Source: Pseudomonas gingeri (GTDB lineage: Bacteria; Pseudomonadota; Gammaproteobacteria; Pseudomonadales; Pseudomonadaceae). From it: a stretch of 64,000 nucleotides of DNA. Below the pieces are notes generated by a model that saw only the letters and a list, made by a program, of their open reading frames with translations, searched no databases and had not been told where the DNA came from. Location: assembly GCF_013386165.1 (NCBI RefSeq), contig NZ_JACAOS010000012.1, forward strand, positions 236,067-300,066, given 5' to 3'. The first letter of the stretch is position 1. Each line of letters begins with the position of its first letter. Shown here piece by piece: positions 7,187 to 15,428 of the stretch. The position numbers and the translations under genes were made by a program.

Positions 7187-9371
7187 CCTTGCGATCGTGC
7201 TCAACGACCGGCGACCAGGCTTCCAGATCAAAGTCGGGGCGGGGTTCGAGCACGTGCGAAGGGACTGGCTCATCCAGTACCCGCGTCCCGCTGGCCGTCC
7301 ACCATTCACCACCGCCGTCGACGTAGCTTCTGCGCATGTTGCTGGCCAGGGTCTGCAGGTCCTTGGGCATCACCTCATCGGGATCGGGTGCAGGCAGGGG
7401 CATACGCACTTTCCAGAGGTTCGCACCCTCCATCAGCACAAACGCCTGCCCTTTGGGCAGGCTCACGATATGGGCCGGCTCAATCAGCGGAACACGGGTA
7501 GAGCTGATCCGGTCCTGGGTGTTACTGGTGAAGTCGGTATTGCCGGACGGGTCCGAACTGTCGGTGGCGCCACTGACCAAGGTGGTGGCGTACACATCGA
7601 CCTTGGGTAGCTGCCGGGTCAGCAGTTCCGCGGTGGCGGTCTCGCGCACCCGCAGCATGAACAGGTTGTTGAAGTTGCCGACCACCTGGCCGGCCTTGGG
7701 ACGGTTGCCGATCTTGGCTTCGATATCGCTGAGTGTCTGGGTGTAGGCACTGACCTGGATGCCGGCGCCGCCGCCCTTGTTGATCATGGGGATGAACTCA
7801 TCGCCCATTAACTCGTTGAACTCGTCGGCATGGACGTTGATCGGGATTTTCTGATCCTGGACGGTGCCCGGCAGCCCGTCATCGATGCCGAATTTGTAGA
7901 TATGGCCGGCTACCGACACCAGGTCGGAGAACATCGAGTTGCCCACGGCCGCTGCAACCTCAGGATCGGACAACGCATCCAGACCCACATACACGATCGC
8001 CCGCTTACGAATGGCCTGCACCCAGTCAAAGATCGGCCTGGGGTCCTTGAGGTCGGTGTAGTCGGGGGAGATCAACTCGGCCATGCGCCCGGTGGTCAGT
8101 TTCTCCAGTAGCGGCAGGAGCGAGGCGACGATCTTGTCGAAGTAGGTCTTGTCGTAACGCACTGCCGAACGCAGTCCATCCATCACCGGGTCGGCCACTC
8201 GGGTCTGGGAGAGGTACTGGTCGATGGCGATCACGCGCGTCTGGCGTCCGCGCATGTTGTAGGGGATGTTCTTCTCATCGAGGTCACCCTCGAGGGTCAC
8301 GATCACCTCCCAGGCCTTGGGGTCATGCTGGGTAAAGTAATGACCGCTGTACTCGATGAACAGCGCATCGATGTTGATCACGTGCTGCTGGATCTTCAGG
8401 TAGTCCGGACGAATGCCCAGCGCCACCAGGGCCCGGGCAATGATGTTGACGAAGCGCCAGGCGAACTCCCGAAAGGCCGCACTGCTGCCTTCGCCGGAAA
8501 GCTGGCCGGCGATCCGGCTGGCCACTTCCGAGATGCGCCCGAAGCGCCCCACGGCGTTGTAGCGCGCGGAATAGTCCGGCCAGCCCAGATGAAAGACATA
8601 GAACTCATCCTCACGTCCGGCACGTTTGGCTTCGACGTACATGCGCTTGAGCAGGTCGGCATCACCCTTGGGGTCGAAGACAAACACCGGCTCGAACTCA
8701 GGTCGCCCGCCGACCTGTTTCTTGCGGCGGATGTCCTGGGTGATGAACAGCTCGGCCAGCCGGGTTTTACCGACCCGGGTCGTGCCCAGGATCAGGCTGT
8801 GGCCCACACGCTCACCCAGCGATAGCGACACGTGCACTTCGTTGGGCTCAACACCGTGCAGGCGAGGAGAGCCTCCCACTGGCGGCAATGGCCGCACCGG
8901 GTTGAAGGGACTGTCCCACGCGGTTGCCTTGGGGATCAGGCTCAGGGGAAAGGGAGCATGCTCAAGACGCCTCTCCAGCCGTCGAGCAGTCTGAAATGCG
9001 GGCGTAGGCTCCACGTACTGACGGCACTCGGGCTGGTAGGTCTGCATCAAGCGCTGGGTGTGCCGTTGCTCCCACTTGAAGCCGATGCCGATAAACAGCT
9101 GTTGGTTGCTCACGGGAATGTGCTTGCTGGCCATCACATAGCGCGGTAGACGACGGATATTGCGGCGGTAACGCAACACCACCAGCGCCTGGTGCAGTCG
9201 TATTCCGCCGAATACCAGAAAGAACGCCGCTGTCACCCAACCAAAGGGCGGCGTCAACGCCATTGTCCAGGGCGCGAACAGACTCAGGCCAGCGCCTACC
9301 AGACACACTGCCACGGTGTAGAGCTCAACGGCAGGGCGCAGCAGGGCCTCAATCGTATGGGGCTGGGTCAT
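7173..9371 (-). CDS. traD: ICE-type conjugative coupling protein TraD
   Basis: This 732-residue type IV coupling protein would sit at the inner membrane and pass relaxase-bound DNA to the conjugation channel. Two membrane segments lie near residues 15-38 and 43-62. Walker A is LILGTTRVGKTRLAELF (about residues 193-209), followed by VFVFDPKGDADLL and the Walker B-like HADEFNELMGDEF. SAYTQTLSDIEAKIGN and the VGNFNNLFMLRVRE stretch are typical of the TraD branch found in PAGI/clc-like ICEs. The start at 9371 follows GGAGGG at 8-base spacing and is preferred over 9389. Full length and uninterrupted, it lacks its usual transfer-gene neighbours, so it belongs to a decayed element. Confidence 0.9.
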   Translation of the reverse strand: MTQPHTIEALLRPAVELYTVAVCLVGAGLSLFAPWTMALTPPFGWVTAAFFLVFGGIRLHQALVVLRYRRNIRRLPRYVMASKHIPVSNQQLFIGIGFKWEQRHTQRLMQTYQPECRQYVEPTPAFQTARRLERRLEHAPFPLSLIPKATAWDSPFNPVRPLPPVGGSPRLHGVEPNEVHVSLSLGERVGHSLILGTTRVGKTRLAELFITQDIRRKKQVGGRPEFEPVFVFDPKGDADLLKRMYVEAKRAGREDEFYVFHLGWPDYSARYNAVGRFGRISEVASRIAGQLSGEGSSAAFREFAWRFVNIIARALVALGIRPDYLKIQQHVINIDALFIEYSGHYFTQHDPKAWEVIVTLEGDLDEKNIPYNMRGRQTRVIAIDQYLSQTRVADPVMDGLRSAVRYDKTYFDKIVASLLPLLEKLTTGRMAELISPDYTDLKDPRPIFDWVQAIRKRAIVYVGLDALSDPEVAAAVGNSMFSDLVSVAGHIYKFGIDDGLPGTVQDQKIPINVHADEFNELMGDEFIPMINKGGGAGIQVSAYTQTLSDIEAKIGNRPKAGQVVGNFNNLFMLRVRETATAELLTRQLPKVDVYATTLVSGATDSSDPSGNTDFTSNTQDRISSTRVPLIEPAHIVSLPKGQAFVLMEGANLWKVRMPLPAPDPDEVMPKDLQTLASNMRRSYVDGGGEWWTASGTRVLDEPVPSHVLEPRPDFDLEAWSPVVEHDRKDGGE

Positions 9372-9612
9372 GGTCGTTGCCCTCCACACCTATCCGTTGT
9401 GACAGCAGAGGCCGTGGCCGCGGCGATAAGCCGAGAAGAGAAACAGATCATCCTTGTGTCCTCACAAATGGGGGAGCACAGGGTTGCAAATCAGGGAGGA
9501 GGGCGCAGCCAAGAAACTGGTTTGGGTCGATCACATTTTTTTGGAGGGCGCCCACTTGCCGAACAGGAAGCAGAACAGCAAGCCGGCTTCCTGTTCTGCA
9601 ATACGGCGATGA
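9372..9612. other. intergenic region upstream of traD with a hairpin
   Basis: No gene is seen here. It contains the traD ribosome binding site and an 11-base perfect inverted repeat, GAACAGGAAGC at 9561-9571 with its complement at 9586-9596. The repeat may terminate the minus-strand gene that ends at 9613. Confidence 0.5.
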
Positions 9613-9933
9613 TCAGCCGCTGACGTGAGCCGGCGGCTTCTCCAGCACCGAGTCCACCCACAGCAGTGCCAGATCGATCAGGTGCACGACACCCATCGCG
9701 ACTTTGCGGTTTTCACTGGTCTGGTTGTCGGCGTGTTCATAGGCTGTGGCAGAAGCCGATTGCAGAATCGAATAGGCCTTTACCAGGGCATCCTCCCGGC
9801 TTGCCGACCCGGCCAGTTGATCGGATGACGGTACGCTCCGCATAGGCTTCGATTTGGCGTCTGGCCCGAGGTTGTAGGGTATGCAAACTCGCAAGCATCT
9901 CCCGCTAATCCTTGATATCCCGGTTCTCGTCAT
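9613..9933 (-). CDS. small DUF6124/DUF3077-like Pseudomonas protein
   Basis: The C-terminal ~60 residues (REDALVKAYSILQSASATAY, then NRKVAMGVVHLIDLALLWVDSVLE) show the alanine-rich two-helix pattern of the short DUF6124/DUF3077-type proteins that are frequent in Pseudomonas. Their role is unknown. Start choice is uncertain: the frame runs to 9933, overlapping the upstream gene's end by 29 bases, but the first 30 residues look non-conserved, and the ATG at 9843 would give a 76-residue protein more typical of the family. It follows the exported protein on the same strand and may share its transcript. Confidence 0.55.
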   Translation of the reverse strand: MTRTGISRISGRCLRVCIPYNLGPDAKSKPMRSVPSSDQLAGSASREDALVKAYSILQSASATAYEHADNQTSENRKVAMGVVHLIDLALLWVDSVLEKPPAHVSG

Positions 9934-10609
9934 AGCCCATATGGCCGTCGCTATGCTGAATCATCAAGCTCAGGCCTTTGCTCTGCACAGCAGCCTCGAC
10001 GTTCATGTAGATCGGTGTCATCAGCAAACCGGCTTGGTCGTCGACATCCAGGGTCCGTACCAGCCGGCCGGTCTTGATCTCGATCTCCTTGATGGCCTTC
10101 ATCGTGATGTAGGGGCTCTGGTTTTGATCTTCGGCGCCCTCAATACCGTAGACGCCCAGAAACATTCGATTCTTGGTATGGGACCACATCGGGATTTCGA
10201 CGATGCCTTCGAACAGCTGCTTGCTGTCGTCGGTGTTATCCAGGCGCCCCACCTGTTGCAGGCTGATCGGCAATGCCCGCTTTCCGTCACTCCAGATGCC
10301 GCTTGCCCCCTGTTCGGTCACCGTCAATGTAATCGGGCACTGATTGTCAGGCTCCTCGCAGAGCGTCAGTTGATTTTCAGTCTGCTGCTTGCCATGCAGG
10401 GCGATTGGAATGAGATGCTTATCGTAGTAGTAACTGCCGTCGACCTTGCCCAGTTTGTCCTGTTGCAGCGACACATAGGTCTGGAGCGATACATGCACCG
10501 GGTGGTCGCCGAGGGTGCCGGTGTAATTGCGAACCTCATACCAGCCTGCCCACGCAGCCAGCGGCAAGCAGGCCAAAAGGCCCAGCAACAGAGAAGTGAT
10601 TTTTTTCAT
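9905..10609 (-). CDS. exported protein of unknown function, YYY-motif family
   Basis: This 234-residue protein has a clear signal peptide (MKKITSLLLGLLACLPLAAWA) and an AAGGA site 10 bases before the ATG. The mature part begins with YTGTLGDHPVHVSLQTYV, then DGSYYYDKHLIPIAL, ASGIWSDGKRALPISLQQVG. The same order (GTLG-P, SYYY..L.PI.L, G.W, PI.L..VG) occurs at the N-terminus of the protein at 5728-6762. I infer a shared beta-rich periplasmic module, repeated on both sides of traD. Two cysteines (in LCEEPDNQC) could form a disulfide. The end overlaps the next small gene. No family name can be given. Confidence 0.7.
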   Translation of the reverse strand: MKKITSLLLGLLACLPLAAWAGWYEVRNYTGTLGDHPVHVSLQTYVSLQQDKLGKVDGSYYYDKHLIPIALHGKQQTENQLTLCEEPDNQCPITLTVTEQGASGIWSDGKRALPISLQQVGRLDNTDDSKQLFEGIVEIPMWSHTKNRMFLGVYGIEGAEDQNQSPYITMKAIKEIEIKTGRLVRTLDVDDQAGLLMTPIYMNVEAAVQSKGLSLMIQHSDGHMGYDENRDIKD

Positions 10610-10775
10610 GCCAGGCAGATCCTTGTGAGCGTTCGTCCAAAAGGTTGGCAGTCTAAGGGTTGCTTTCGGATTTTGCTGTTGTGACGAGTGTCAGCGGCTC
10701 TTTGAATCCATCGCAGATTGCTGCTCTGGTGGCACATATCCCCTGGGGAGAAAGCACCGCCACAACCGAAATTAA

Positions 10776-10813
10776 AAAACCGTCTACTCACCCCAAGAGG
10801 TGGGTAGACGGTT
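10776..10813 (-). terminator. intrinsic terminator, minus strand
   Basis: The stem AACCGTCTAC(C/T)CACC pairs across a GAGG/CCCC loop region and is followed on the minus strand by six T. It overlaps the 3' end of the minus-strand frame ending at 10788 and is the best evidence that something is transcribed there. Confidence 0.8.
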
Positions 10814-11111
10814 GGTGCGCCTCAATCATGCTGGGGCAGGGTGGTGAATCGTACTCCGACGGCAAGAGCAGGGTGGTGACGCTCCTGTCCGCGTTTGTGA
10901 TGATCAAAATCTTCTTCTGCATGCCGGCATCCACCTCGTACGGTGAAAGCAACCTCAATTCGCAGTGCATTGGCTTGGCCGGTCACTTGCACAACGACGA
11001 GATGCAGCGCCAACCAACGATGTGAACCGTTTTGTTCCAGGCATTTTCAGAGAAAAAGATTGATAGTGTGAGTCGCTGAGCGTGCTGCTCAGTAGGGGGA
11101 TTGAATTTCAT
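10788..11111 (-). pseudogene. interrupted small ICE gene (in-frame stop)
   Basis: One minus-strand frame runs from the ATG at 11111 (MKFNPPTEQHAQRLTLSIFF...) to 10788 (...MIEAHQPSTHLLG), broken by a single TGA at 10983-10985. Without that stop it would be a 107-residue protein. A G/C-box leader lies just upstream and a strong terminator at the end, so the unit looks like a gene that has gained a nonsense codon. Alternatively the two halves may be separate small ORFs of 42 and 60 codons, or a frameshift may lead into the overlapping frame at 10822-11013. I recognise no family. Confidence 0.4.
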
Positions 11112-11150
11112 GGGGCTCTCCGGAAAAACCCAAAACGGAGAGACACCTCG

Positions 11151-11179
11151 CCTGGACGGGGAGTGCTCCCCGCATGGGC
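11151..11179. promoter_or_regulatory. G/C-box leader motif, copy 1
   Basis: GACGGGGAGTGCTCCCCGCATGGG forms a short perfect hairpin (CGGGGAG...CTCCCCG) about 40 bases upstream of the minus-strand ATG at 11111. Related boxes precede the STY4534 gene and lie at its 3' side. Confidence 0.45.
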
Positions 11180-11274
11180 AAAAATGATAGGTCAGTCGGC
11201 GCGTGGACAATGCCCGCGCTTTAAAGCAAATGGGCTACAGGTAGAAACCTGTTGACCGAGGTCGAAGCCCTTGA

Positions 11275-11760
11275 TCAGTTTGCTGGAAGCTTTCCAAGAA
11301 AATCATAGGCCAGCTTGATACAAGGAAGAATGACCAACACCATGATGATTTTGATCATCAAGGCTAGGTTGCTGGTTGTTTTTCTCAGGTCTGAGATATC
11401 TTTTTGAAAGGAAAGCTGAAGTGCTGCACCCAGATCTTTAGTCTCGGATCGAAGTGCACTGCCTAGAATCTTCATCTCGGACCGTAGTTCGGTACCTAGG
11501 CTCTTCATCTCGCCCCGTAGCTCGTTACCTAGACTCTTCATCTCGGACCGTAATTCGTTACCTTGACTCTTGATCTCGCCTCGAAGCTCTGTACCCAGAG
11601 CTTCGATGGACTTGTTCAGGCGCGTCTCGGTTTGAGCGAGATCAGACTTTGTCGCCAGTGTCTTCAATTCAACCTCCCAAGCTTCAACAACAGCTTTGGC
11701 GTGATCGCGGCTGACATTCACGGCTGTCAGCGCTTCGTATAGATTAACCGCCAGATTCAC
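11275..11760 (-). CDS. coiled-coil membrane-anchored protein with hendecad repeats
   Basis: This 161-residue protein starts at a GTG (11760) preceded by AGGAGAG. A short N-terminal domain leads into six tandem 11-residue units with the pattern LG-x-ELR-xEMKS, spanning roughly residues 52-118, which predicts a long right-handed coiled coil. A C-terminal hydrophobic stretch (LALMIKIIMVLVILPCIKLA) should anchor it in the membrane. The layout resembles DUF1640/CCDC90-like proteins often found as bacterial accessory genes. An upstream leader (about 11911-11961) resembles the one before the STY4534 gene, so it is probably part of the same element. Function is unknown; oligomerisation through the coil is an inference. 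Confidence 0.7.
   Translation of the reverse strand: MNLAVNLYEALTAVNVSRDHAKAVVEAWEVELKTLATKSDLAQTETRLNKSIEALGTELRGEIKSQGNELRSEMKSLGNELRGEMKSLGTELRSEMKILGSALRSETKDLGAALQLSFQKDISDLRKTTSNLALMIKIIMVLVILPCIKLAYDFLGKLPAN
11459..11600. repeat. tandem 33-bp direct repeats inside the coiled-coil gene
   Basis: About four imperfect copies of a 33-base unit (core CTCTTCATCTCGGACCGTAG) encode the 11-residue coiled-coil units. Copy number could vary by slippage without breaking the frame. Confidence 0.8.
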
Positions 11761-11910
11761 AGTGTCTCTCCTACACAATGCATTTGCGACAACGAGAGCC
11801 CACCTGACGGTAGATTCCCGTCATCAGTGGGGCCAAGCATCCGGTCGACGATCGTCTTGACGACGGTTCGCACTTCCGAATGCGTGGCGAACTAGGGTTG
11901 ATCAGTGCAC

Positions 11911-11961
11911 TAAACGCGCACCGTAGCCTTGAAGATCATGGCTACCTGGGTGGGTGCTGCC
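11911..11961. repeat. duplicated leader element, copy A
   Basis: This copy reads ACGCGCACCGTAGCCTTGAA, then GATCATGGCTACCTGG and a GCTGCCAACG end. It matches 12921-12972 at roughly 70 percent by eye. It lies 150-200 bases upstream of the coiled-coil gene on the minus strand. The stretch 11962-12218 around it has no convincing gene. Confidence 0.5.
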
Positions 11962-12142
11962 AACGACAGCGATCCATACCTCATCATTGACCCAAAACTA
12001 CGGGGTCGAATAGTCAGACGGTGCCTACACTGCTGTAGGCCAACCGATCTTCCTCGGCACGACACATGTCCCCAGGCTCTGCCATACACGGCAAGGTATT
12101 GGGTAGCCCCATGGAACTGCGCTCCGTCCAGTATCACGAAGG

Positions 12143-12176
12143 CGTACGTCCCCGAGGGATACGTTTCCCCCGTGGG
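12143..12176. promoter_or_regulatory. G/C-box leader motif, copy 2
   Basis: CGTACGTCCCCGAGGGATACGTTTCCCCCGTGGG is written here in two parts: GTCCCCGAGGGATACG, then TTTCCCCCGTGGG. It resembles copies 1 and 3 in spacing of the C and G runs. It lies just after the STY4534 gene, possibly in the leader of the next minus-strand unit. Confidence 0.4.
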
Positions 12177-12218
12177 TGAAAAGAGGCGCCAGTGAGGGCG
12201 CCTTGAGTGGGTAAACGA

Positions 12219-12761
12219 TCAGGCCGCGCTTTGCGCGTCCGGCGAGTGTCCGGTGTGTCCTGACTCCCCTGATACATCTGGCGCGTCAGAAACATGAGGA
12301 TGATCAGCGGACCCGACATCATCAGCGGCTGCTGAGGGCGCTGAGCCTGCGTTCTCTTCCTCGACCGGTGCGGTGTACACCACATCGCCATTGATCATCA
12401 TCATGGACATCGACAGCAGATTTGCCCGGAGACTCGCGCCTGGCTGACCTTGTTTCTCGCCCTGTTGGTAGATGTAAGGGACGACCCAGAGGCCGCTGAG
12501 GAGAAACCGCACAAAAACGGTTTCACCAGAGTTGATGGCCTTGGCGCACTTTTTGATGAGTTCCTTGGCAACGGTACCGATGACCCGGCAGTCGTAATCG
12601 GTGTAACTGCAATCGTCAGCAGCACCGTGGAGTGCCGATACTCTGACCAGTTGATAGGCGTCCCCTTTGGGGGGATCGATCGTACGTGCGTTGCTCAAAT
12701 AGGCAAAACCACGGATGTGTTGATTGAAGTACTTCTTTTCTTCAGCAGTGGACTCGCTCAT
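12219..12761 (-). CDS. STY4534-family ICE replication protein (DUF3577)
   Basis: The ATG at 12761 follows AAGGAGAAGC and gives 180 residues. The core (KYFNQHIRGFAYLSNARTID, then DAYQLVRVSALHGAADDCSYTDYDCRVIG) matches the STY4534/DUF3577 family, found in PAGI- and SPI-7-like integrative conjugative elements and linked to their replication or stability. It looks like an SSB-type beta domain up to about residue 115, followed by a low-complexity acidic tail rich in Ala, Ser, Asp and His. An upstream in-frame start at 12911 lies in the leader and is rejected. It sits in the same decayed element as traD and the relaxase. The leader carries the G/C boxes at 12791-12830. Confidence 0.85.
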   Translation of the reverse strand: MSESTAEEKKYFNQHIRGFAYLSNARTIDPPKGDAYQLVRVSALHGAADDCSYTDYDCRVIGTVAKELIKKCAKAINSGETVFVRFLLSGLWVVPYIYQQGEKQGQPGASLRANLLSMSMMMINGDVVYTAPVEEENAGSAPSAAADDVGSADHPHVSDAPDVSGESGHTGHSPDAQSAA

Positions 12762-12790
12762 GTGCTTCTCCTTTTCAGCAGGGAAATGGG

Positions 12791-12830
12791 GAGGCACTTG
12801 CCCCAATGGGGAAGTGTCTTCCCCGTTGGG
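12791..12830. promoter_or_regulatory. G/C-box leader motif, copy 3, upstream of STY4534 gene
   Basis: CACTTGCCCCAATGGGGAAGTG forms a near-perfect hairpin (11-base arms) and is followed by TCTTCCCCGTTGGG. It lies 30-70 bases before the STY4534 start in what should be untranslated leader, so it could act on mRNA folding or as an operator. Confidence 0.5.
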
Positions 12831-12920
12831 TGGTGCAGCATGCGTTCGCTCACCGGCATGGCTGATGAGTGACCGCATTACTGAACGCGACAGCGGTCTT
12901 GGGTCGATCACGCGACTGGC

Positions 12921-12972
12921 GCGTTGTAGCCTCCTAGATCATGACTACCTGGAAAGGTCGCCGACAACGTCA
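12921..12972. repeat. duplicated leader element, copy B
   Basis: This is the partner of 11911-11961: GGCGCGTTGTAGCCTCCTA, then GATCATGACTACCTGG and CGCCGACAACG. It lies 160-210 bases upstream of the STY4534 start. The rest of 12973-13270 holds small overlapping frames but no gene I can support; the relaxase promoter must be here. Confidence 0.5.
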
Positions 12973-13270
12973 GCAGAACACGCCTCAAGCATGTAAAAGC
13001 TCTCAGCCCCAGTCCAGTCCGTTTCACCGACAGAATCTGTAGGACAACTCACTTTGAAAACCTCGCAGCGATCCGCCACGCGGCAGTGAAAACAAGATGG
13101 ACGCAGACCTGTTTTCCCATGGCGGCAGTCGGTCCCAAAAGGGCATAAAGCAAAGGCGAAAAAGGAAGGGGGCAAGGGAAACAAAACGAAGGGAAAAGGG
13201 CCTACCCGAAAAGGCAGTCTGCCCCCAAAAGAAAAGGGCTGTTTTCCCCACGGATATGGATGACACCTGA

Positions 13271-15211
13271 ATGCTCTGGCGCTGGCTGCTGAAAAAACCT
13301 GCTGTAAACTCCACCACGAACAAAGGCGATCCTGGTGCCGAATACTTCACGCCTCAGTCGGCGACGGCGCTTCTCTCTACCCCGCGTCGACAAAAAGTCC
13401 TGGGGCATATCTGGCAACTTGTCTCGCTTTCACGCCAGCAGTTCACGGACCTCTACCTGGCGCCCATCGAGCGCTACGCCGAACTGGTCCAGCAACTGCC
13501 CGCCTCGGAAAACCATCACCATGCCTATCCCGGCGGCATGCTCGACCACGGCCTGGAAATTGTGGTCTACGCCCTCAAGCTGCGACAGCAGCACCTGCTG
13601 CCGATAGGGGCAGGTGCCGAAGCACAAGCTGCTCAGACTGAGGCCTGGAGCGTCACGATTGCCTATGCCGCGCTGCTGCACGACATTGGCAAGATCATCG
13701 TCGATGTTCAGGTGCAGACGTCCGATGGCGCGCCGTGGCATCCCTGGATGGGGCCCCTCGACCAACCTTATCGTTTCAAGTACGTCAAAGATCGTCCCTA
13801 CAAGCTCCACGGCGCTTCGGCAGGCTTGCTCCTCACCCAGATACTGCCCCATTCGACACTCAACTGGCTGATCTCCTATCGCGAGCCCTGGAGTGCCCTG
13901 ACCTATGTCCTGGCCGGGCAGTATGAGCAGGCAGGTATTCTCGGCGAACTGGTTATCCAGGCTGATCAGGCATCAGTGGCCCAAGAGCTGGGCGGCAACC
14001 CGACCAAGGCACTGGCAGCACCGAAATCATCCCTGCAACGACGGCTGATCGAGGGACTGCGCTACCTGGTCTGCGAACAACTGAAGCTCAACCAGTCACG
14101 TGCCTCGGACGGCTGGTTGACCGAGGAGGCGTTGTGGCTGGTCAGCAAGCCGGCGGCCGACAAGCTTCGTGCCCACCTGCTGTCCCAGGGGGCAGAGGGC
14201 ATACCGTCATCGAACCCCACATTGTTCAACGTGCTGCAGGACAACGCGATCATTCAGGTCAGTCCTGAAGGCAAGGCGATCTGGACCGCCACGATTCAAA
14301 ACGGCAAATGGAAAAAGACCCTGACCTTTCTCAAGGTCGCCCCCGCATTGATCTGGGAGAAGGCAGAGCGACCACCGGCCTTTACCGGCTCAGTCACCCT
14401 GGAAGTGACCGCCGAGAAGAACGAAGAGGATGAGCACACCGGTGACCTCGATCACCCTGCAAGCGCGTATTCACCGCTTGAGCCGACCTCGTCCTGGGGC
14501 GCTCCACCGGATTGGCCCCAATCGCCCGAGCAGGAGGACATTGCACCCGCGGCTCCCCCTCGCTACATCACCGACGTCCCGGACCTCGATGATGACCAGG
14601 TATCGCAATGGGCACTCGCATTGGATCACCCTGAGCGCGACACCCATGAGGCCACCCGTGCCAACGCGGGGCTGATCCCAACCGAGCGCCCTGATCCCTC
14701 AGTGGCGCCCACCGACAACAAGACCGAATCGCCGCCTGGAATGGCTCCCCGATCCGCAGCTGCTTCTTCGGCGAAGAAAACAGCTCAATCCAACGCTCAC
14801 ACCGCACAACCCGACGCAAGTCCAGAGGTGCTGGGAAAGACCTTCATGAAGTGGCTTCGTCAAGGCGTCCTCACCAACAAGATCATCGTGAATGACGCCA
14901 CCGCAAAGGTACACAGCGTGGTCGGCACGGCCTTTCTCGTCTCCCCGGGAATCTTCCAGCGTTACGCGGACGAACACCCAGAGACCGCTCGGGCTGCACA
15001 GTTGCACGGCACCAATGGCTGGCGCTGGGTTCAACGCTGTTTCGAGAAGCTGGAGTTGCACCGCAAGGATGAAGCAGGCCGCAGCCTATGGGCCTGCCAG
15101 ATCCAGAGCTCACGCAAGGCCCGCGACATCAAGGGCTACCTGCTCAAGGATCCCTTGCTGATCTTCACGGAGAGGCCCTACGACAATCCCTACCTGCAAG
15201 TGAAGGAGTGA
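13271..15211 (+). CDS. MobH-family conjugative relaxase (TraI, ICE type)
   Basis: This 646-residue protein matches MobH (TraI_2) relaxases, which nick oriT and lead DNA transfer. The family uses an HD-type metal site instead of a tyrosine HUH fold: NHHHAYPGG (about residues 81-89), LDHGLEIV and LLHDIGK (HD at 137-138) are all present. After the N-terminal domain (to ~380) comes an acidic, proline-rich linker, and the last ~125 residues (EVLGKTFMKWLRQG..., GWRWVQRCFEKL) form the usual TraI_2 C-terminal domain. The ribosome binding site is weak. It is full length, so it could still act in trans on oriT sites, but its element lacks the secretion genes. Length and motifs make the call firm. Confidence 0.92.
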   Translation: MLWRWLLKKPAVNSTTNKGDPGAEYFTPQSATALLSTPRRQKVLGHIWQLVSLSRQQFTDLYLAPIERYAELVQQLPASENHHHAYPGGMLDHGLEIVVYALKLRQQHLLPIGAGAEAQAAQTEAWSVTIAYAALLHDIGKIIVDVQVQTSDGAPWHPWMGPLDQPYRFKYVKDRPYKLHGASAGLLLTQILPHSTLNWLISYREPWSALTYVLAGQYEQAGILGELVIQADQASVAQELGGNPTKALAAPKSSLQRRLIEGLRYLVCEQLKLNQSRASDGWLTEEALWLVSKPAADKLRAHLLSQGAEGIPSSNPTLFNVLQDNAIIQVSPEGKAIWTATIQNGKWKKTLTFLKVAPALIWEKAERPPAFTGSVTLEVTAEKNEEDEHTGDLDHPASAYSPLEPTSSWGAPPDWPQSPEQEDIAPAAPPRYITDVPDLDDDQVSQWALALDHPERDTHEATRANAGLIPTERPDPSVAPTDNKTESPPGMAPRSAAASSAKKTAQSNAHTAQPDASPEVLGKTFMKWLRQGVLTNKIIVNDATAKVHSVVGTAFLVSPGIFQRYADEHPETARAAQLHGTNGWRWVQRCFEKLELHRKDEAGRSLWACQIQSSRKARDIKGYLLKDPLLIFTERPYDNPYLQVKE

Positions 15212-15283
15212 ACGCTCAGCGTCGTGATGAATGGTCTGTTCCATGAGCGTTTGCACGAGTGTGAGCCCGGTCGTAAGTAGGCG

Positions 15284-15324
15284 CATAACGCCGCGTAAAG
15301 CGGCTTTTTGGGGTTCGCGTTATG
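15284..15324 (+). terminator. nested hairpin / terminator after the relaxase gene
   Basis: CATAACGC at 15284-15291 pairs with GCGTTATG at 15317-15324, enclosing a second stem CCGC/GCGG followed by five T. It lies about 75 bases after the relaxase stop. The sequence continuing to 15428 has no gene. Confidence 0.55.
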
Positions 15325-15428
15325 GCGAGCTGTGAGCAGGAGGCTTAGCCCTGCCGGTTCCAACTTACCGGTCTGCGAACCTGCGTGCAGTTCGCCATCC
15401 TTGTGTCTTCCAGGATTTTCAACCGGGG

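Noticed and set aside
11459..11600. Tandem repeats considered as a CRISPR array
   Set aside because: Units are contiguous without spacers and encode a coiled coil in frame.
12945..13184. 79-codon minus-strand frame upstream of the STY4534 gene
   Set aside because: It covers the duplicated leader and has no ribosome binding site or recognisable pattern; it is kept as leader or intergenic.
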